Below, piece by piece: positions 40,437 to 49,406 of a stretch of 64,000 bases of DNA. Made by a program: the position numbers and the translations under genes. The notes below the pieces were generated by a model. The model was not told the DNA's origin, ran no database searches, and saw nothing but the letters and a program-made list of their open reading frames with translations. Numbering within the stretch: position 1 is the first letter of the stretch; the number at the start of each line of letters is the position of its first letter. This stretch comes from Dehalococcoidia bacterium (GTDB lineage Bacteria; Chloroflexota; Dehalococcoidia; Tepidiformales; Tepidiformaceae), in contig JAGQHB010000013.1 in NCBI GenBank assembly GCA_020432045.1, forward strand, positions 29,345 through 93,344, in the 5' to 3' direction.

Positions 40437-42137
40437 GTGACTTCCATGCACCCAGGCGCCGAATACCAGCCGCTCTCGGCCTCCATGACGAGCCGCCAAA
40501 TCTATCTCCTGCTTGGTTCGCTGATGATTACGATGTTCATCGGCGCGCTCGACCAGACCGTGGTATCGACGGCTGCCCCCCGCATCCTTGCGGACCTCCA
40601 GGGGTTCTCCCTGCTCAGCTGGCTCTTCACCGGCTACATGCTCACCTCCACCATCGTTACTCCGCTCATCGGAAAGCTGGGCGACCTTTTTGGCCGCAAG
40701 CTCTTCCTTATTGCCGGGGTCATCATCTTCATGATCTCCTCCGCTGCCTGCGGCGCAGCGCCGAACATGGAATCCCTCATCATCTTCCGGTTCGTGCAGG
40801 GCCTCGGTGGCGGTGCAATCTTCGCCTCGGTGTTCGCTACGCTCGGCGATATGTTCAGCCCTGCCGATCGCGGCAAGTACATTGGCCTTTTCACCGCCAC
40901 GTTCAGCCTCGCCAGCATCCTCGGCCCCACGCTCGGCGGCTTTATCACCGACCACCTCACCTGGCGCTGGATCTTCTACCTCAATATTCCCATCGGGCTC
41001 ATCGCGATCCCCGCCATCTGGTTGAACCTCCCCGCGAAGGCAGCGGGAGCAAAGGTGAAGATCGACTTCCTCGGCGCTGCCCTCCTGAGCGTGGCCTCGG
41101 TCCTCTTCCTGCTCGCCATGGTCTGGGCCGGCGACAAGTACAGCTGGGCTTCTTTGCAGATCGTCGGCCTCCTCGCCGGTGCGGTCGTCTTCACCGGCAT
41201 CTTTATCAACCAGGAACGGCGTCATCCAGAGCCGATCCTTCCGCTAAACCTGTTTCGCAACCAGGTCTTCTTGCTTTCGAACGTCGTCGTCTTCACGTTC
41301 GGACTGGGCGTGTTCGCACTCATCCAGTACATCGGCATCTTCGTGCAGACCGCCCTCGGTGCTTCCGCGACCGCCTCCGGCATCGTCACCACACCCCAAA
41401 GCGCCGGCGTCCTGATCACCAGCATCCTTGGCGGCCAGCTCATGGCGCGCACGGGCAAGTACAAGGCACAGACCTTCGTCGGCACCCTGATTATCGCGAG
41501 TGCACTGGCACTGATGCTGACGGTTTCCCCCGGCATGCCCAAGTGGCAACTCGGTGCGTACATGGTCGTCCTCGGGCTTGGCTTCGGCCTTGTCCTTCCC
41601 TCGATGTCGCTCATCGTCCAAAACGCCGTGGCGCCCCGCTACATCGGTGTTGCCTCCAGCTCTAACCAGTTCTTCCGCCAGATCGGCGCCGTCATGGGTA
41701 TCGCCGTCTTCGGTGTCATCCTCGCCCACACCTACCGGACCGAAGTCGAGGCCCGCATCCCTGCGGACGACCTCGCTGCCATCGAAGCCGTGAGCCCCAA
41801 CTTCCTCGCCGAACTCGATGACCCGACGCTACGGCTCAACAAGGCCTACTGGCAGCCCATCGTCAAAGATGTCTCAGCGCTCGAAGGCGGACCCGAGATC
41901 CTCGCGCGTGCTGAAGACGCTCAGAACGACGCAATGACCGCGGCGATGAAGATCATCTTCCTCGTCGCCCTCGGCGCGGCCGCCCTCACCGCGTTCTTCG
42001 TCTTCATCATGAAAGAGATCCCGCTGCGGCGGCACACGCCGGGGACACAGCCGGGTGGAGCACCGGCAGCAGCAGGCCAGGGCGTTGGCCGTCCACCCAT
42101 CCCCGGCCAGGAACCCGGTGGTGGAGGCGGCAGCTAG
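40437..42137 (+). CDS. MFS drug exporter, DHA2 (14-helix) family
   Basis: The 566-residue transporter has about 14 membrane helices and DHA2 motifs: 'ALDQTVVSTAAPRI' in helix 1, 'GKLGDLFGRK' (motif A) between helices 2 and 3, 'RFVQGLGGG' and 'GPTLGGFITDHLTWRWIFYLNIPIG' region (motif C). It probably exports toxic organic compounds by proton antiport. The C-terminus is a Gly/Pro-rich cytoplasmic tail. Start is GTG 40437 or ATG 40446. Confidence 0.9.
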   Translation: MTSMHPGAEYQPLSASMTSRQIYLLLGSLMITMFIGALDQTVVSTAAPRILADLQGFSLLSWLFTGYMLTSTIVTPLIGKLGDLFGRKLFLIAGVIIFMISSAACGAAPNMESLIIFRFVQGLGGGAIFASVFATLGDMFSPADRGKYIGLFTATFSLASILGPTLGGFITDHLTWRWIFYLNIPIGLIAIPAIWLNLPAKAAGAKVKIDFLGAALLSVASVLFLLAMVWAGDKYSWASLQIVGLLAGAVVFTGIFINQERRHPEPILPLNLFRNQVFLLSNVVVFTFGLGVFALIQYIGIFVQTALGASATASGIVTTPQSAGVLITSILGGQLMARTGKYKAQTFVGTLIIASALALMLTVSPGMPKWQLGAYMVVLGLGFGLVLPSMSLIVQNAVAPRYIGVASSSNQFFRQIGAVMGIAVFGVILAHTYRTEVEARIPADDLAAIEAVSPNFLAELDDPTLRLNKAYWQPIVKDVSALEGGPEILARAEDAQNDAMTAAMKIIFLVALGAAALTAFFVFIMKEIPLRRHTPGTQPGGAPAAAGQGVGRPPIPGQEPGGGGGS

Positions 42138-42188
42138 CAGTAGTTCCCATCGCCGTTGTTTCCAGGCAGGCAGCCGGTGGCTGACTTC

Positions 42189-44876
42189 TTACGTCGTTGG
42201 TTGCCTGGCAAAGCGGCTCCCGTACACGCGCTCTATCTCACGAAAACGCACGCCTATATCCGGTTCTCCTGGGAGCGACACTGCGCCCACCGCTTCGCCC
42301 GCCAGCTGTCCCAGCACACGGTATGACTCGAACTGCGGCTGGTCGTACTGCTGGTCCGACGTGCTGTCGTACGGAAACGCCCGCTGCGAGCGCCAATGGT
42401 TCAGCAAGTCCGGCGGCAACCCGTCCGGGACAATGCCCGTCTTGATGAACACAAATGTCCCCGATGGTCCCGCATCGCCGGGGTAGCGAATCCGCCCGGC
42501 CGCGAACCAGGACCGGACCGTCCCCGTCTCCGAATCACGCAGCAACGGCTGCAACTCTGGGATCTCGATAGAAACGCCGAAATCAACACGCGCCATCCGT
42601 AGTGCCGTCCCCAGGTTGCCCATGCGGTCCGGCCCGGCTTCGGGTTCGACATCGGCCGCCACAGCCAGGACATACCGGCAGCGCCGGCGCAACAGCTCAT
42701 AGAGCCCCAGGTTCTCGAAGTGGCCGCCGTCCGACAGGTACACGAACTCGTCGTCGCGGCTCGCCTGGCCGCACAGCTCTTTAAAGTAGAGGAGCAGCGG
42801 GCGGCGCGCCTTCCCGCCCCTCGGATTCCGCACCCACAGACCCAGCCGGGCATTGAAGATGGTCGCAGCGATGCTCACCGTCTGGCTCGTCTTTTCGCCC
42901 ATGTTCGGCGAAACAGCTGCGCCTGATGCTGCCGCTGCGCTACTCAGCCACATCTCCCGGAACCCCTCCAGGTCCTTCGTCGGCCGCCAGCGCGTCAACG
43001 CCGATCCCGTCACCAGCGGGCCGATCACGAACGAATCGGACTTCCGTTCAGGCAGCTTTTCACCCCGGCTCCCGGGAATGTTCAACGTCGTGCAGATCAG
43101 CGGGTACGGTGTCCGGGGCATCCGTTCCGGAAACCCGAACGGCCCGATCCGGCCAAGGTCCGTGACCCGTAACTCGGGGCGCCGCCAGACGCGCGTCCAG
43201 CGGCCCGGGACAGCCGTGGCATCCGTCCCCGGCGGGCGCGCAGAAACGATCCAAGTCTGCTCGATCCTCGCCCGGTACAGGTCGTGCAACGAAAGCAGGT
43301 TCAGTGCCCCGGCGCCGGCGCGCGCGGGCGCCAGGATCGTCGCAAGGAACGTTACCGCTGCCCCTGCCATCAGTGCCACGAACACGGGCCGTGCCCCGCT
43401 TTCGAGGTCGAACAGTCCCCACGCCCCGAACACAACGATCACGGCCACCAGCAGATATCCGCCAACTGACACGAGCAGCTTCGTCAGCAGGCTCTTTTCG
43501 CCTGCACTGCTGCCCGTCGTCCACAGCCTGCGCAGGCCCGCCGCTTCCATCACGCCACCCGCCGCTGCAAGCAGCGCGAATGCTGCTCTCACGGAATCAC
43601 GAACGGCACCGTCGTGCGAGACACCGCGCAGCAGCCACACCGCGGCCACGATCCCGGACAGCGCGAGCCAGCCCACCGCGAATAGCCCGCAGAGGAGCAC
43701 AAACGTCTTCAGCGCGCGGCCCGGCGGGTGCCCTCCGGGCCTTCGGCCGACCATTGCCAGCCCGAAACGCACCGTCATCACAGCCAGCCATGGGCCCGTG
43801 ACTGCGATCAGCGGCGGCATCAGCACGAACAGCCACCGGGCCCAACCCGGCCAGTCGCCCACGACATCCCAGAACCCTGGCCAGGCGACGATCCCGGCCC
43901 CGGCCAACAGCCCCGGCACCGGCAGCAGAAAGAACAGCCACAACAGCAGCAGCGACGCCATGTAACGGCCCACCGTGGCCCAGGTCGCCGCGTCGAAGAT
44001 CCCGACGGCGTTGCCCAGCAGCCGCGCATACTTCCGCACATGCCACATGGCGGGCGTCTCCACCGTATGCACCTCGCCCGTCATGCCGCCCGTCTCAACG
44101 GTCGCAGGCGCGGCGAAAGGAAATCGTGCCGCCGTGCAGTCCAGCCCGTCCAGGCCGGGATACGGCAGGTCCTCCGCGCAGAGTGCCTGCAACGATGCAC
44201 CGAAGTAGCCGCCGCCCGAGGCCGTCGAAAGGTAGTCCGCCGGGGCAAGCAGCCCATGTTTCGCCAGCGATTGGCAGACCCCAAGACTGAAGACAGCCGA
44301 ACGCATACCGCCACCCGAAAGTGCAATCCCGTACAGGTTGTTCGCAACGCTCGGATGCGTGGGGCTCGCCAGTTGGCGTGACTCGCTTCGACGCCGGTGG
44401 AACACCCACCCGAAGATTTCGCGCGCGAAGGCCTCGTCGAACGCACCATCGAGCCGCGCAAGCCCGCCCGTGTATACGCATTCCCACGCATCACCCTCGC
44501 GGCTCCATTCGTAAAACACCGCCATCGGCAACGCCTGCACCGCGCCCGCACAGTCCCGGGCAAGAAACACCTGGCCCTTGCCCGGTCCGCCACGCCCTCC
44601 CAACAGCTCCGTGGCGCCGTCCAGCGTGCCCGCGATCGCCGCCCGGACCGAATAGGGGCGCGTGCCCGGCAAGTCCCCCGCACCCGCAACGCCATGCACC
44701 TGCAGCGTGATCGCCGTGCCGAGCGCCACGTCCAACGCGCACGGCCCGATCGTCCAGCCGGTACTCGCCTCCGGCGCCGGGGCGAGCGGCGCCGCACCCC
44801 CAACCACATGCCGCAAGTCATCCACCCGGGCCGGGTAGGGCAACGCCAACACCAGGAACACCTGCGGCACGTCCAT
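42189..44876 (-). CDS. Large membrane-embedded patatin-like phospholipase
   Basis: The 895-residue protein has an N-terminal region of about 190 residues of unknown fold, then a patatin start 'GIALSGGGMRSAVFSLG' (oxyanion glycines) and 'DYLSTASGGGYFGAS' (nucleophile Ser in GxSxG-like context), followed by about five membrane helices (roughly residues 310-540) and a C-terminal part with 'YLSDGGHFENLGLYELL' holding the catalytic Asp. Splitting of the Ser-Asp dyad by a membrane block is shared with a little-studied class of bacterial patatins. ATG 44876 has TAGCCT 7 nt upstream. It likely hydrolyses membrane lipids; the physiological role is unknown. Confidence 0.8.
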   Translation of the reverse strand: MDVPQVFLVLALPYPARVDDLRHVVGGAAPLAPAPEASTGWTIGPCALDVALGTAITLQVHGVAGAGDLPGTRPYSVRAAIAGTLDGATELLGGRGGPGKGQVFLARDCAGAVQALPMAVFYEWSREGDAWECVYTGGLARLDGAFDEAFAREIFGWVFHRRRSESRQLASPTHPSVANNLYGIALSGGGMRSAVFSLGVCQSLAKHGLLAPADYLSTASGGGYFGASLQALCAEDLPYPGLDGLDCTAARFPFAAPATVETGGMTGEVHTVETPAMWHVRKYARLLGNAVGIFDAATWATVGRYMASLLLLWLFFLLPVPGLLAGAGIVAWPGFWDVVGDWPGWARWLFVLMPPLIAVTGPWLAVMTVRFGLAMVGRRPGGHPPGRALKTFVLLCGLFAVGWLALSGIVAAVWLLRGVSHDGAVRDSVRAAFALLAAAGGVMEAAGLRRLWTTGSSAGEKSLLTKLLVSVGGYLLVAVIVVFGAWGLFDLESGARPVFVALMAGAAVTFLATILAPARAGAGALNLLSLHDLYRARIEQTWIVSARPPGTDATAVPGRWTRVWRRPELRVTDLGRIGPFGFPERMPRTPYPLICTTLNIPGSRGEKLPERKSDSFVIGPLVTGSALTRWRPTKDLEGFREMWLSSAAAASGAAVSPNMGEKTSQTVSIAATIFNARLGLWVRNPRGGKARRPLLLYFKELCGQASRDDEFVYLSDGGHFENLGLYELLRRRCRYVLAVAADVEPEAGPDRMGNLGTALRMARVDFGVSIEIPELQPLLRDSETGTVRSWFAAGRIRYPGDAGPSGTFVFIKTGIVPDGLPPDLLNHWRSQRAFPYDSTSDQQYDQPQFESYRVLGQLAGEAVGAVSLPGEPDIGVRFREIERVYGSRFARQPTT

Positions 44877-44883
44877 GCCCGGC

Positions 44884-44889
44884 AGGCTA
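44884..44889 (-). promoter_or_regulatory. -10 box of patatin gene
   Basis: TAGCCT on the minus strand 7 nt before ATG 44876. Confidence 0.5.
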
Positions 44890-44941
44890 CGCGCGGCCAC
44901 AGCTCATATCAAAGGGTGATGAGGCAGAGGGCCAAGGCCCC

Positions 44942-46414
44942 CTAAGAACCGCCTGCCCGGTTCAGGCTCTCGGCCGCCGCCAGTACCGGTTCGCGACGGG
45001 CCACGCCCATCCGGTCCATCTGCATCTGCACGTCCACCGGATAGCGCCCCGTGAAACAGGCGTTGCACAGCTTCCGCTCTTCCTGGCCCGTCGACTTCAC
45101 CAGCCCTTCAACGCTCAGGTACCCGAGCGTGTCGGCCCCGATGTGGTCGCGGATCTCCTCCATGGTCTTGTTCGCCGCGATCAGTTCGGAACGCGTGGCC
45201 ATGTCCACACCGAAAAAGCAGGGCCACATGATCGGCGGCGAAGTGACGCGCATATGCACTTCCTTCGCGCCGGCCCGCCGCAACAGCTGCACCACGCGTG
45301 GGGTCGTCGTCCCGCGCACTACCGAGTCGTCGACCAGCACAACACGCTGACCTTCCAGCACTTCGGGCAGCGGGTTGAACTTCAGGCCGACGCCAGCCTC
45401 GCGGATCCGCTGTGACGGCTGGATGAACGTCCGCCCGACATACCGGTTCTTCACCAGCCCTTCGCGGTACGGCAGTCCTGCCTCATGGGCATAGCCGATC
45501 GCCGCCGGGATCGCGCTGTCAGGCACGCCGATCACGATGTCTGCTTCCACCGGGTACTCCCGCGCCAGCTGCGCGCCGAGCTCTTCCCGCACAGGATAGA
45601 TGAGCTTGCCCATGAAACGGCTGTCAGGCCTCGCAAAGTAGATGTATTCGAAACTGCAGGCGCCGCCCCAGCGCGGCTCCGGCGCGGGAAAGAAGCTCTT
45701 CATCCCGGTTGCATCGAACTGGATCACTTCGCCCGGGAGCACTTCGCGCTCCATTTCGATGCCAAGGTGTTCCAGCGCACACGACTCCGACGCCACGACC
45801 CAGCCACTACCGTTGAGCCGGCCGAAGCACAGTGGGCGCACACCCATCGGGTCGCGCACGGCGAACAGCGCGTCCTTCGTCATGATTACCAGGCTGTACG
45901 CGCCCTCCACCCGCCGCATCACGTGGCGGAACTTCTCTTCCCACGTCCCGAACGGGGCTATCGCTAACAGGTGAGCGATGACTTCGGAGTCCGCGTTGGT
46001 GTGAAACTCAATGCCCTGGGCCACGAGGTCGTCGCGGAGCACTTCAAAATTTGTGAGGTTGCCGTTGTGCGCCAGCGCGATCGAAGCGCCAGTTTCGTGG
46101 TCATGCACGATGATCGGCTGCGCATTGCATTCCATCGACCCGCCGGCCGTGCTGTAGCGCGTGTGCCCTATGGCGATATCGCCGCGCAGGAACGCGAGGT
46201 CTTCTTCGTCGAACACCTGGGAGACCAGGCCCATGCCTGTGCGGAGGTCGAACTCCGGCTTGTCTTTGCTGCTGGTCGCGATCCCGGCACTTTCCTGTCC
46301 GCGATGCTGGAGTGCGTATAGACCGTAGAAGGTGAGACGGGACACGTCTTCACCCGGGGCGTGAACGCCAAACACACCACACGCCTCGCGCGGACTATCG
46401 GCGAAGATGGTCAC
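44942..46414 (-). CDS. purF: Amidophosphoribosyltransferase
   Basis: The 490-residue enzyme starts with a short propeptide and then 'EACGVFGVH', whose Cys (residue 12) is the glutaminase nucleophile after processing. The PRPP loop is 'RVVLVDDSVVRGTTT'. The four Cys that ligate a [4Fe-4S] cluster in Bacillus PurF are all present ('GGACSFEY', 'MWPCFFGVD', 'KLCNACFTG'), so this is the Fe-S, oxygen-sensitive type. It catalyses the first step of purine synthesis. GTG 46414 is preceded by GGAGGGGG. No other pur gene is adjacent. Confidence 0.95.
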   Translation of the reverse strand: MTIFADSPREACGVFGVHAPGEDVSRLTFYGLYALQHRGQESAGIATSSKDKPEFDLRTGMGLVSQVFDEEDLAFLRGDIAIGHTRYSTAGGSMECNAQPIIVHDHETGASIALAHNGNLTNFEVLRDDLVAQGIEFHTNADSEVIAHLLAIAPFGTWEEKFRHVMRRVEGAYSLVIMTKDALFAVRDPMGVRPLCFGRLNGSGWVVASESCALEHLGIEMEREVLPGEVIQFDATGMKSFFPAPEPRWGGACSFEYIYFARPDSRFMGKLIYPVREELGAQLAREYPVEADIVIGVPDSAIPAAIGYAHEAGLPYREGLVKNRYVGRTFIQPSQRIREAGVGLKFNPLPEVLEGQRVVLVDDSVVRGTTTPRVVQLLRRAGAKEVHMRVTSPPIMWPCFFGVDMATRSELIAANKTMEEIRDHIGADTLGYLSVEGLVKSTGQEERKLCNACFTGRYPVDVQMQMDRMGVARREPVLAAAESLNRAGGS

Positions 46415-46464
46415 GTAGTCACGTTCCCCCTCCAGGCCCAGGAGCCGCTCCAGGAGCCACTTTC

Positions 46465-46494
46465 AGTATAGGCTTCGTCGGAACCGGCTCGCAA
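46465..46494 (-). promoter_or_regulatory. Promoter of purF
   Basis: On the minus strand TTGCGA (46494-46489) and TATACT (46470-46465) are 18 nt apart, followed by a leader of about 45 nt that carries the ribosome binding site. Unlike many promoters here this one is not leaderless. Confidence 0.5.
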
Positions 46495-46517
46495 AGACAG
46501 CCGCTGGTGTTTTCTAT

Positions 46518-47021
46518 TCAGGAATCGACAGCCCCGCTATTCCTGTCTGCCAATGTCCACTTTGTGTACGCCGGCGGCCAGCCCGGACCTTCGCCCCGCT
46601 TCGGGTACTCCGCGAGCAGTGCCCGCTCAACCAGGAACTCGAAACAGATCTCGTCGCCGCTGCTCGTCGTGGTGTCTGCTTGCGAAAGAAACGCCGCCCT
46701 CACAGCGTCAACTTCTACGTCGCACCGCGCCACGCGACCCGTGAAGTAGAACTCATCGTCCCGGTCCTCCAGAGGAAAGGCATGCACTGCAAAACGTCCA
46801 TCGCGCTGAAGGTCCCAACACTTTGGTGACCCCGGCAGGATCAGCCCGTAGACGCCTCCGTTGTGAAACACGGGGCAGAACGGGTGCACACGCGGCCCGC
46901 CGTCCTTCCGCACCGTCGCGAGGTACCCGAGCCCGACGCCGAAGTTCGTTAACAACGCCCGTCCCTTCGCCGCCAGTTCCGGAGCCACGCTTTCGAACCC
47001 GGTCCACCGTAAGCCGTCCAT
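46518..47021 (-). CDS. Pyridoxamine 5'-phosphate oxidase-like FMN protein
   Basis: The 167-residue split-barrel protein shows 'GLGYLATVRKDGGPRVHPF', 'PGSPKCWDLQRDGRFAVHAF' and 'DEFYFTGRVARCD', the usual strands of PPOX-type flavin or F420 binding proteins. The specific cofactor and substrate cannot be read. A GAGGGGG site precedes ATG 47021. Confidence 0.8.
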   Translation of the reverse strand: MDGLRWTGFESVAPELAAKGRALLTNFGVGLGYLATVRKDGGPRVHPFCPVFHNGGVYGLILPGSPKCWDLQRDGRFAVHAFPLEDRDDEFYFTGRVARCDVEVDAVRAAFLSQADTTTSSGDEICFEFLVERALLAEYPKRGEGPGWPPAYTKWTLADRNSGAVDS

Positions 47022-47056
47022 ATCTGCCCCCTCATGGCGTTCGCCCGATTGTGCTC

Positions 47057-47665
47057 ATGTCCGCGCCGTCTCCTGTCGAGCTACCGGCCGTCTACGCTTG
47101 CTCCACCGGCAACCACCACACTGGCGTGGTGCACGAGTTCCAGGTCGCGACGGTCCTGGCACTGGCTGCGGGGAGCTTCGTGGCTGCCGTCGTGACCTGG
47201 AACCGCACGGGTGCCGGCCGGCGCTTCGCCGCGTTCCTCGCACTCTGCGCCGGCGCGCTCGCATTCGATAAGGCTACGGGCGCCGTCAACCGCATCCACG
47301 CCGGCCTCCATCGCGCCGGTATTGGCGACCCTCCCTACCTCCACGGCATCGACGACGCCATCCTGCTCGGCGCGATGATTATCGCACTCTGCGTCTTTGC
47401 CTGGCATTGGCGCCTGCTGCGAACCTCGCCACGGACCACCACGGCCCTTGCCGTTGGCGCTGTCTTCGCCGCAACCGGGTTCGGAATCGACTCCTTTGGG
47501 CCCGAACACGGCATTGCCGTCCACATCGAAGACTGGGCCGAGTTCGCCATGGCCTGCTCGCTCCTTGCGGCTGTGATCCTCTTCCGAACGGAATCGCAGC
47601 CCGGCCGTGGCCTTCATGGCGGCAACGCCCACGCGAATGGTCTCCCCATCTCGCGGGGCTCCTGA
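47057..47665 (+). CDS. Membrane protein of unknown function
   Basis: The 202-residue product has five likely helices, such as 'VATVLALAAGSFVAAVVTW', 'GIDDAILLGAMIIALCVFAW' and 'FAMACSLLAAVILF'. No family is recognised. ATG 47057 is the best start; a GTG two codons upstream is also in frame. It lies in the same direction as the EamA transporter gene, 44 bp upstream, but that gene has its own promoter box. Confidence 0.6.
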   Translation: MSAPSPVELPAVYACSTGNHHTGVVHEFQVATVLALAAGSFVAAVVTWNRTGAGRRFAAFLALCAGALAFDKATGAVNRIHAGLHRAGIGDPPYLHGIDDAILLGAMIIALCVFAWHWRLLRTSPRTTTALAVGAVFAATGFGIDSFGPEHGIAVHIEDWAEFAMACSLLAAVILFRTESQPGRGLHGGNAHANGLPISRGS

Positions 47666-47696
47666 GCGTCACCGGGAACCTTGGCGCTACACCGCG

Positions 47697-47702
47697 TAGC
47701 AT
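47697..47702 (+). promoter_or_regulatory. -10 box of EamA transporter gene
   Basis: TAGCAT 7 nt before GTG 47710; it decides that start over the longer open frame. Confidence 0.55.
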
Positions 47703-47709
47703 CTGCCCT

Positions 47710-48621
47710 GTGGGCGAAGCTGCGGCACTGGTTGCTGCGTTTACGTGGTCGGCAACCAGCGTCGCGATGGCGCGGCTCACCATGTCCGTCACGCCAGTTG
47801 CGATGAGCACGCTCCGGCTCGTTATCGCTTCGTTGATCCTCCCGTTTGTCCTCCTCTTCTCCGGCGAAACTGGCCAGCTCACGGCTGCGCCCATGCCGGC
47901 GCTGATCGCCATGATCGGCAGCGGCATCCTTGCCTACGCGATCGGCGACACGCTCTATCTCTCGGCCCTCAAGCGCCTCGGCATCCAGAAAGCGTTCCCC
48001 ATCACGATGGCGTTGTTCATCGTCCTCACCGTTATTGGCGGGATCGTCTGGCTGGGCGAGGACTTCAACTGGATGCAGGCAGCCGGTGGCGTTGCCGTCG
48101 GCGCCGGCATCTTCCTGATTGTGATCCCGAGGCAGACAGCGGTGGCCGCGCCCGTGGCCCCCGGTTCGCCCGTCCGCCGCCTGCGCGATAGCTCCCAGGT
48201 CATGGGCTATTCCATCGTCGTGCTTGTCGGCGTCTTCTGGGCCGCGGCAACGCTGTGGCTCGCCGATGGCCGCGGCGACCTGGGCCCGTTCGCCGCATCC
48301 GCGTTGCGAACCCCGGCAGGCGCGGTCGGAATGCTCACATTCGGCCTCGTCACCGCTCCGTCCCAGCTGGCCGCCCCCTTCAAACGCCGCGAACTGATCT
48401 TTGGCATCGCAGCCGTAGCCGTCGTCGGGACACTGTTCGGCAGCCTGCTATACGTCTACGCGGTAGGCGAAGCCGGGCCAGGCAAGACGAGCATCCTGAA
48501 CGCCTGCGCCCCGCTACTGGCCCTGCCGCTCTCGATTCTCGTCCTCAAAGAGCCGTTCACGCGGCTCGTCGCCGCCGGCACCGTCGTCTGCGTCGCCGGG
48601 ATCGTACTCGTCGTGGCATAA
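47710..48621 (+). CDS. EamA/DMT-family transporter
   Basis: The 303-residue protein has about ten helices arranged as two EamA repeats ('AALVAAFTWSATSVAMARL' and 'GYSIVVLVGVFWAAATLWLA'), each ending in a Pro/Gly-rich helix such as 'ALKRLGIQKAFPITMALF' and 'PLSILVLKEPFTRLVAAG'. The family exports metabolites or drugs. The GTG start gives a product that begins directly in helix 1. Confidence 0.85.
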   Translation: MGEAAALVAAFTWSATSVAMARLTMSVTPVAMSTLRLVIASLILPFVLLFSGETGQLTAAPMPALIAMIGSGILAYAIGDTLYLSALKRLGIQKAFPITMALFIVLTVIGGIVWLGEDFNWMQAAGGVAVGAGIFLIVIPRQTAVAAPVAPGSPVRRLRDSSQVMGYSIVVLVGVFWAAATLWLADGRGDLGPFAASALRTPAGAVGMLTFGLVTAPSQLAAPFKRRELIFGIAAVAVVGTLFGSLLYVYAVGEAGPGKTSILNACAPLLALPLSILVLKEPFTRLVAAGTVVCVAGIVLVVA

Positions 48622-48785
48622 GCCGGATCGAATGCGTTAAGGATCCTGTAAACGCAAGGTAATTCCTCACACAAACGGCCCTGCTCCACTTGCTGGCCAC
48701 CTGTTTGCACTGCCTTTGCCACCTGCCCGCGGAGTACCGTCGTTGCATGCTCCCCGTGCGCCCCCGCCAATTGGGAGGTCAGGAA

Positions 48786-48995
48786 ATGTCAGCCAAACCC
48801 GCAACGTCGCAAGCAACGGTCATGTGCCTGTGGTGCAATGGCGTCCTCGAATGGGGCGCTGGCGCCATCGAATACGATCTCTGTGAGCGCTGCATCCCCA
48901 GCGTCATGAGCACGCTCAACGCCCGGCTCGCCGAACCGGAGCCGGCGGCGACACGCCCGCAACACGGCTGGAAGCGCTTCTTCGCCGCGCGTTGA
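48786..48995 (+). CDS. Small zinc-ribbon-like protein
   Basis: The 69-residue protein has two Cys pairs, 'VMCLWCNG' near residue 15 and 'LCERCIPS' near residue 35, typical of a small zinc ribbon. Its role is unknown. GGGAGG lies 8 nt before ATG 48786. An in-frame ATG at 48747 has a TACCGT box 6 nt upstream, so a leaderless form with 13 more residues is possible. Confidence 0.65.
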   Translation: MSAKPATSQATVMCLWCNGVLEWGAGAIEYDLCERCIPSVMSTLNARLAEPEPAATRPQHGWKRFFAAR

Positions 48996-49022
48996 CGGCA
49001 ACGACCCCAGCGGACCGGGAGG

Positions 49023-49325
49023 CTAGCCCTCCCGGCTGCCGCTGAACGGCGCCTCGCCGAACGAACCCAGCTTCACCTTCCCCGAAATCGCGTCACCCGA
49101 CACCGCACCCGCGAACTCCAGCCTCATATCGCCCATCGCCGTCGGCACAGTCACAACCCAGGCAGCATCGTCGCCGCTCACAGAGCCCGATTCAAACGCC
49201 CGCTCGCCCGCGTCGCCGATAACTGCCCCGGAGAGGTCAGCCCCCGCGGCCGCGAATCTGGCTTTTACCGGGCGTTCGCCCATCGGGGTCGACATCGTTA
49301 GATTCCAGGTGCCATCGATTGCCAC
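49023..49325 (-). CDS. Small hypothetical beta-barrel-like protein
   Basis: The 100-residue protein has regular beta-strand alternation ('GTWNLTMSTPMGERPVKA', 'WVVTVPTAMGDMRLEFAG') resembling a self-repeating lipocalin-like sheet. No signal peptide is present and the function is unknown. The GTG start at 49325 has GAGGAG 7 nt upstream. Confidence 0.65.
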   Translation of the reverse strand: MAIDGTWNLTMSTPMGERPVKARFAAAGADLSGAVIGDAGERAFESGSVSGDDAAWVVTVPTAMGDMRLEFAGAVSGDAISGKVKLGSFGEAPFSGSREG

Positions 49326-49406
49326 GGCAGTGCTCCTCGGGGTAGGTCGCCGAACCCTACCACCGCCGCATTTGTGAATCTACCGCCCGGTAAGCATGGC
49401 GGCTCG

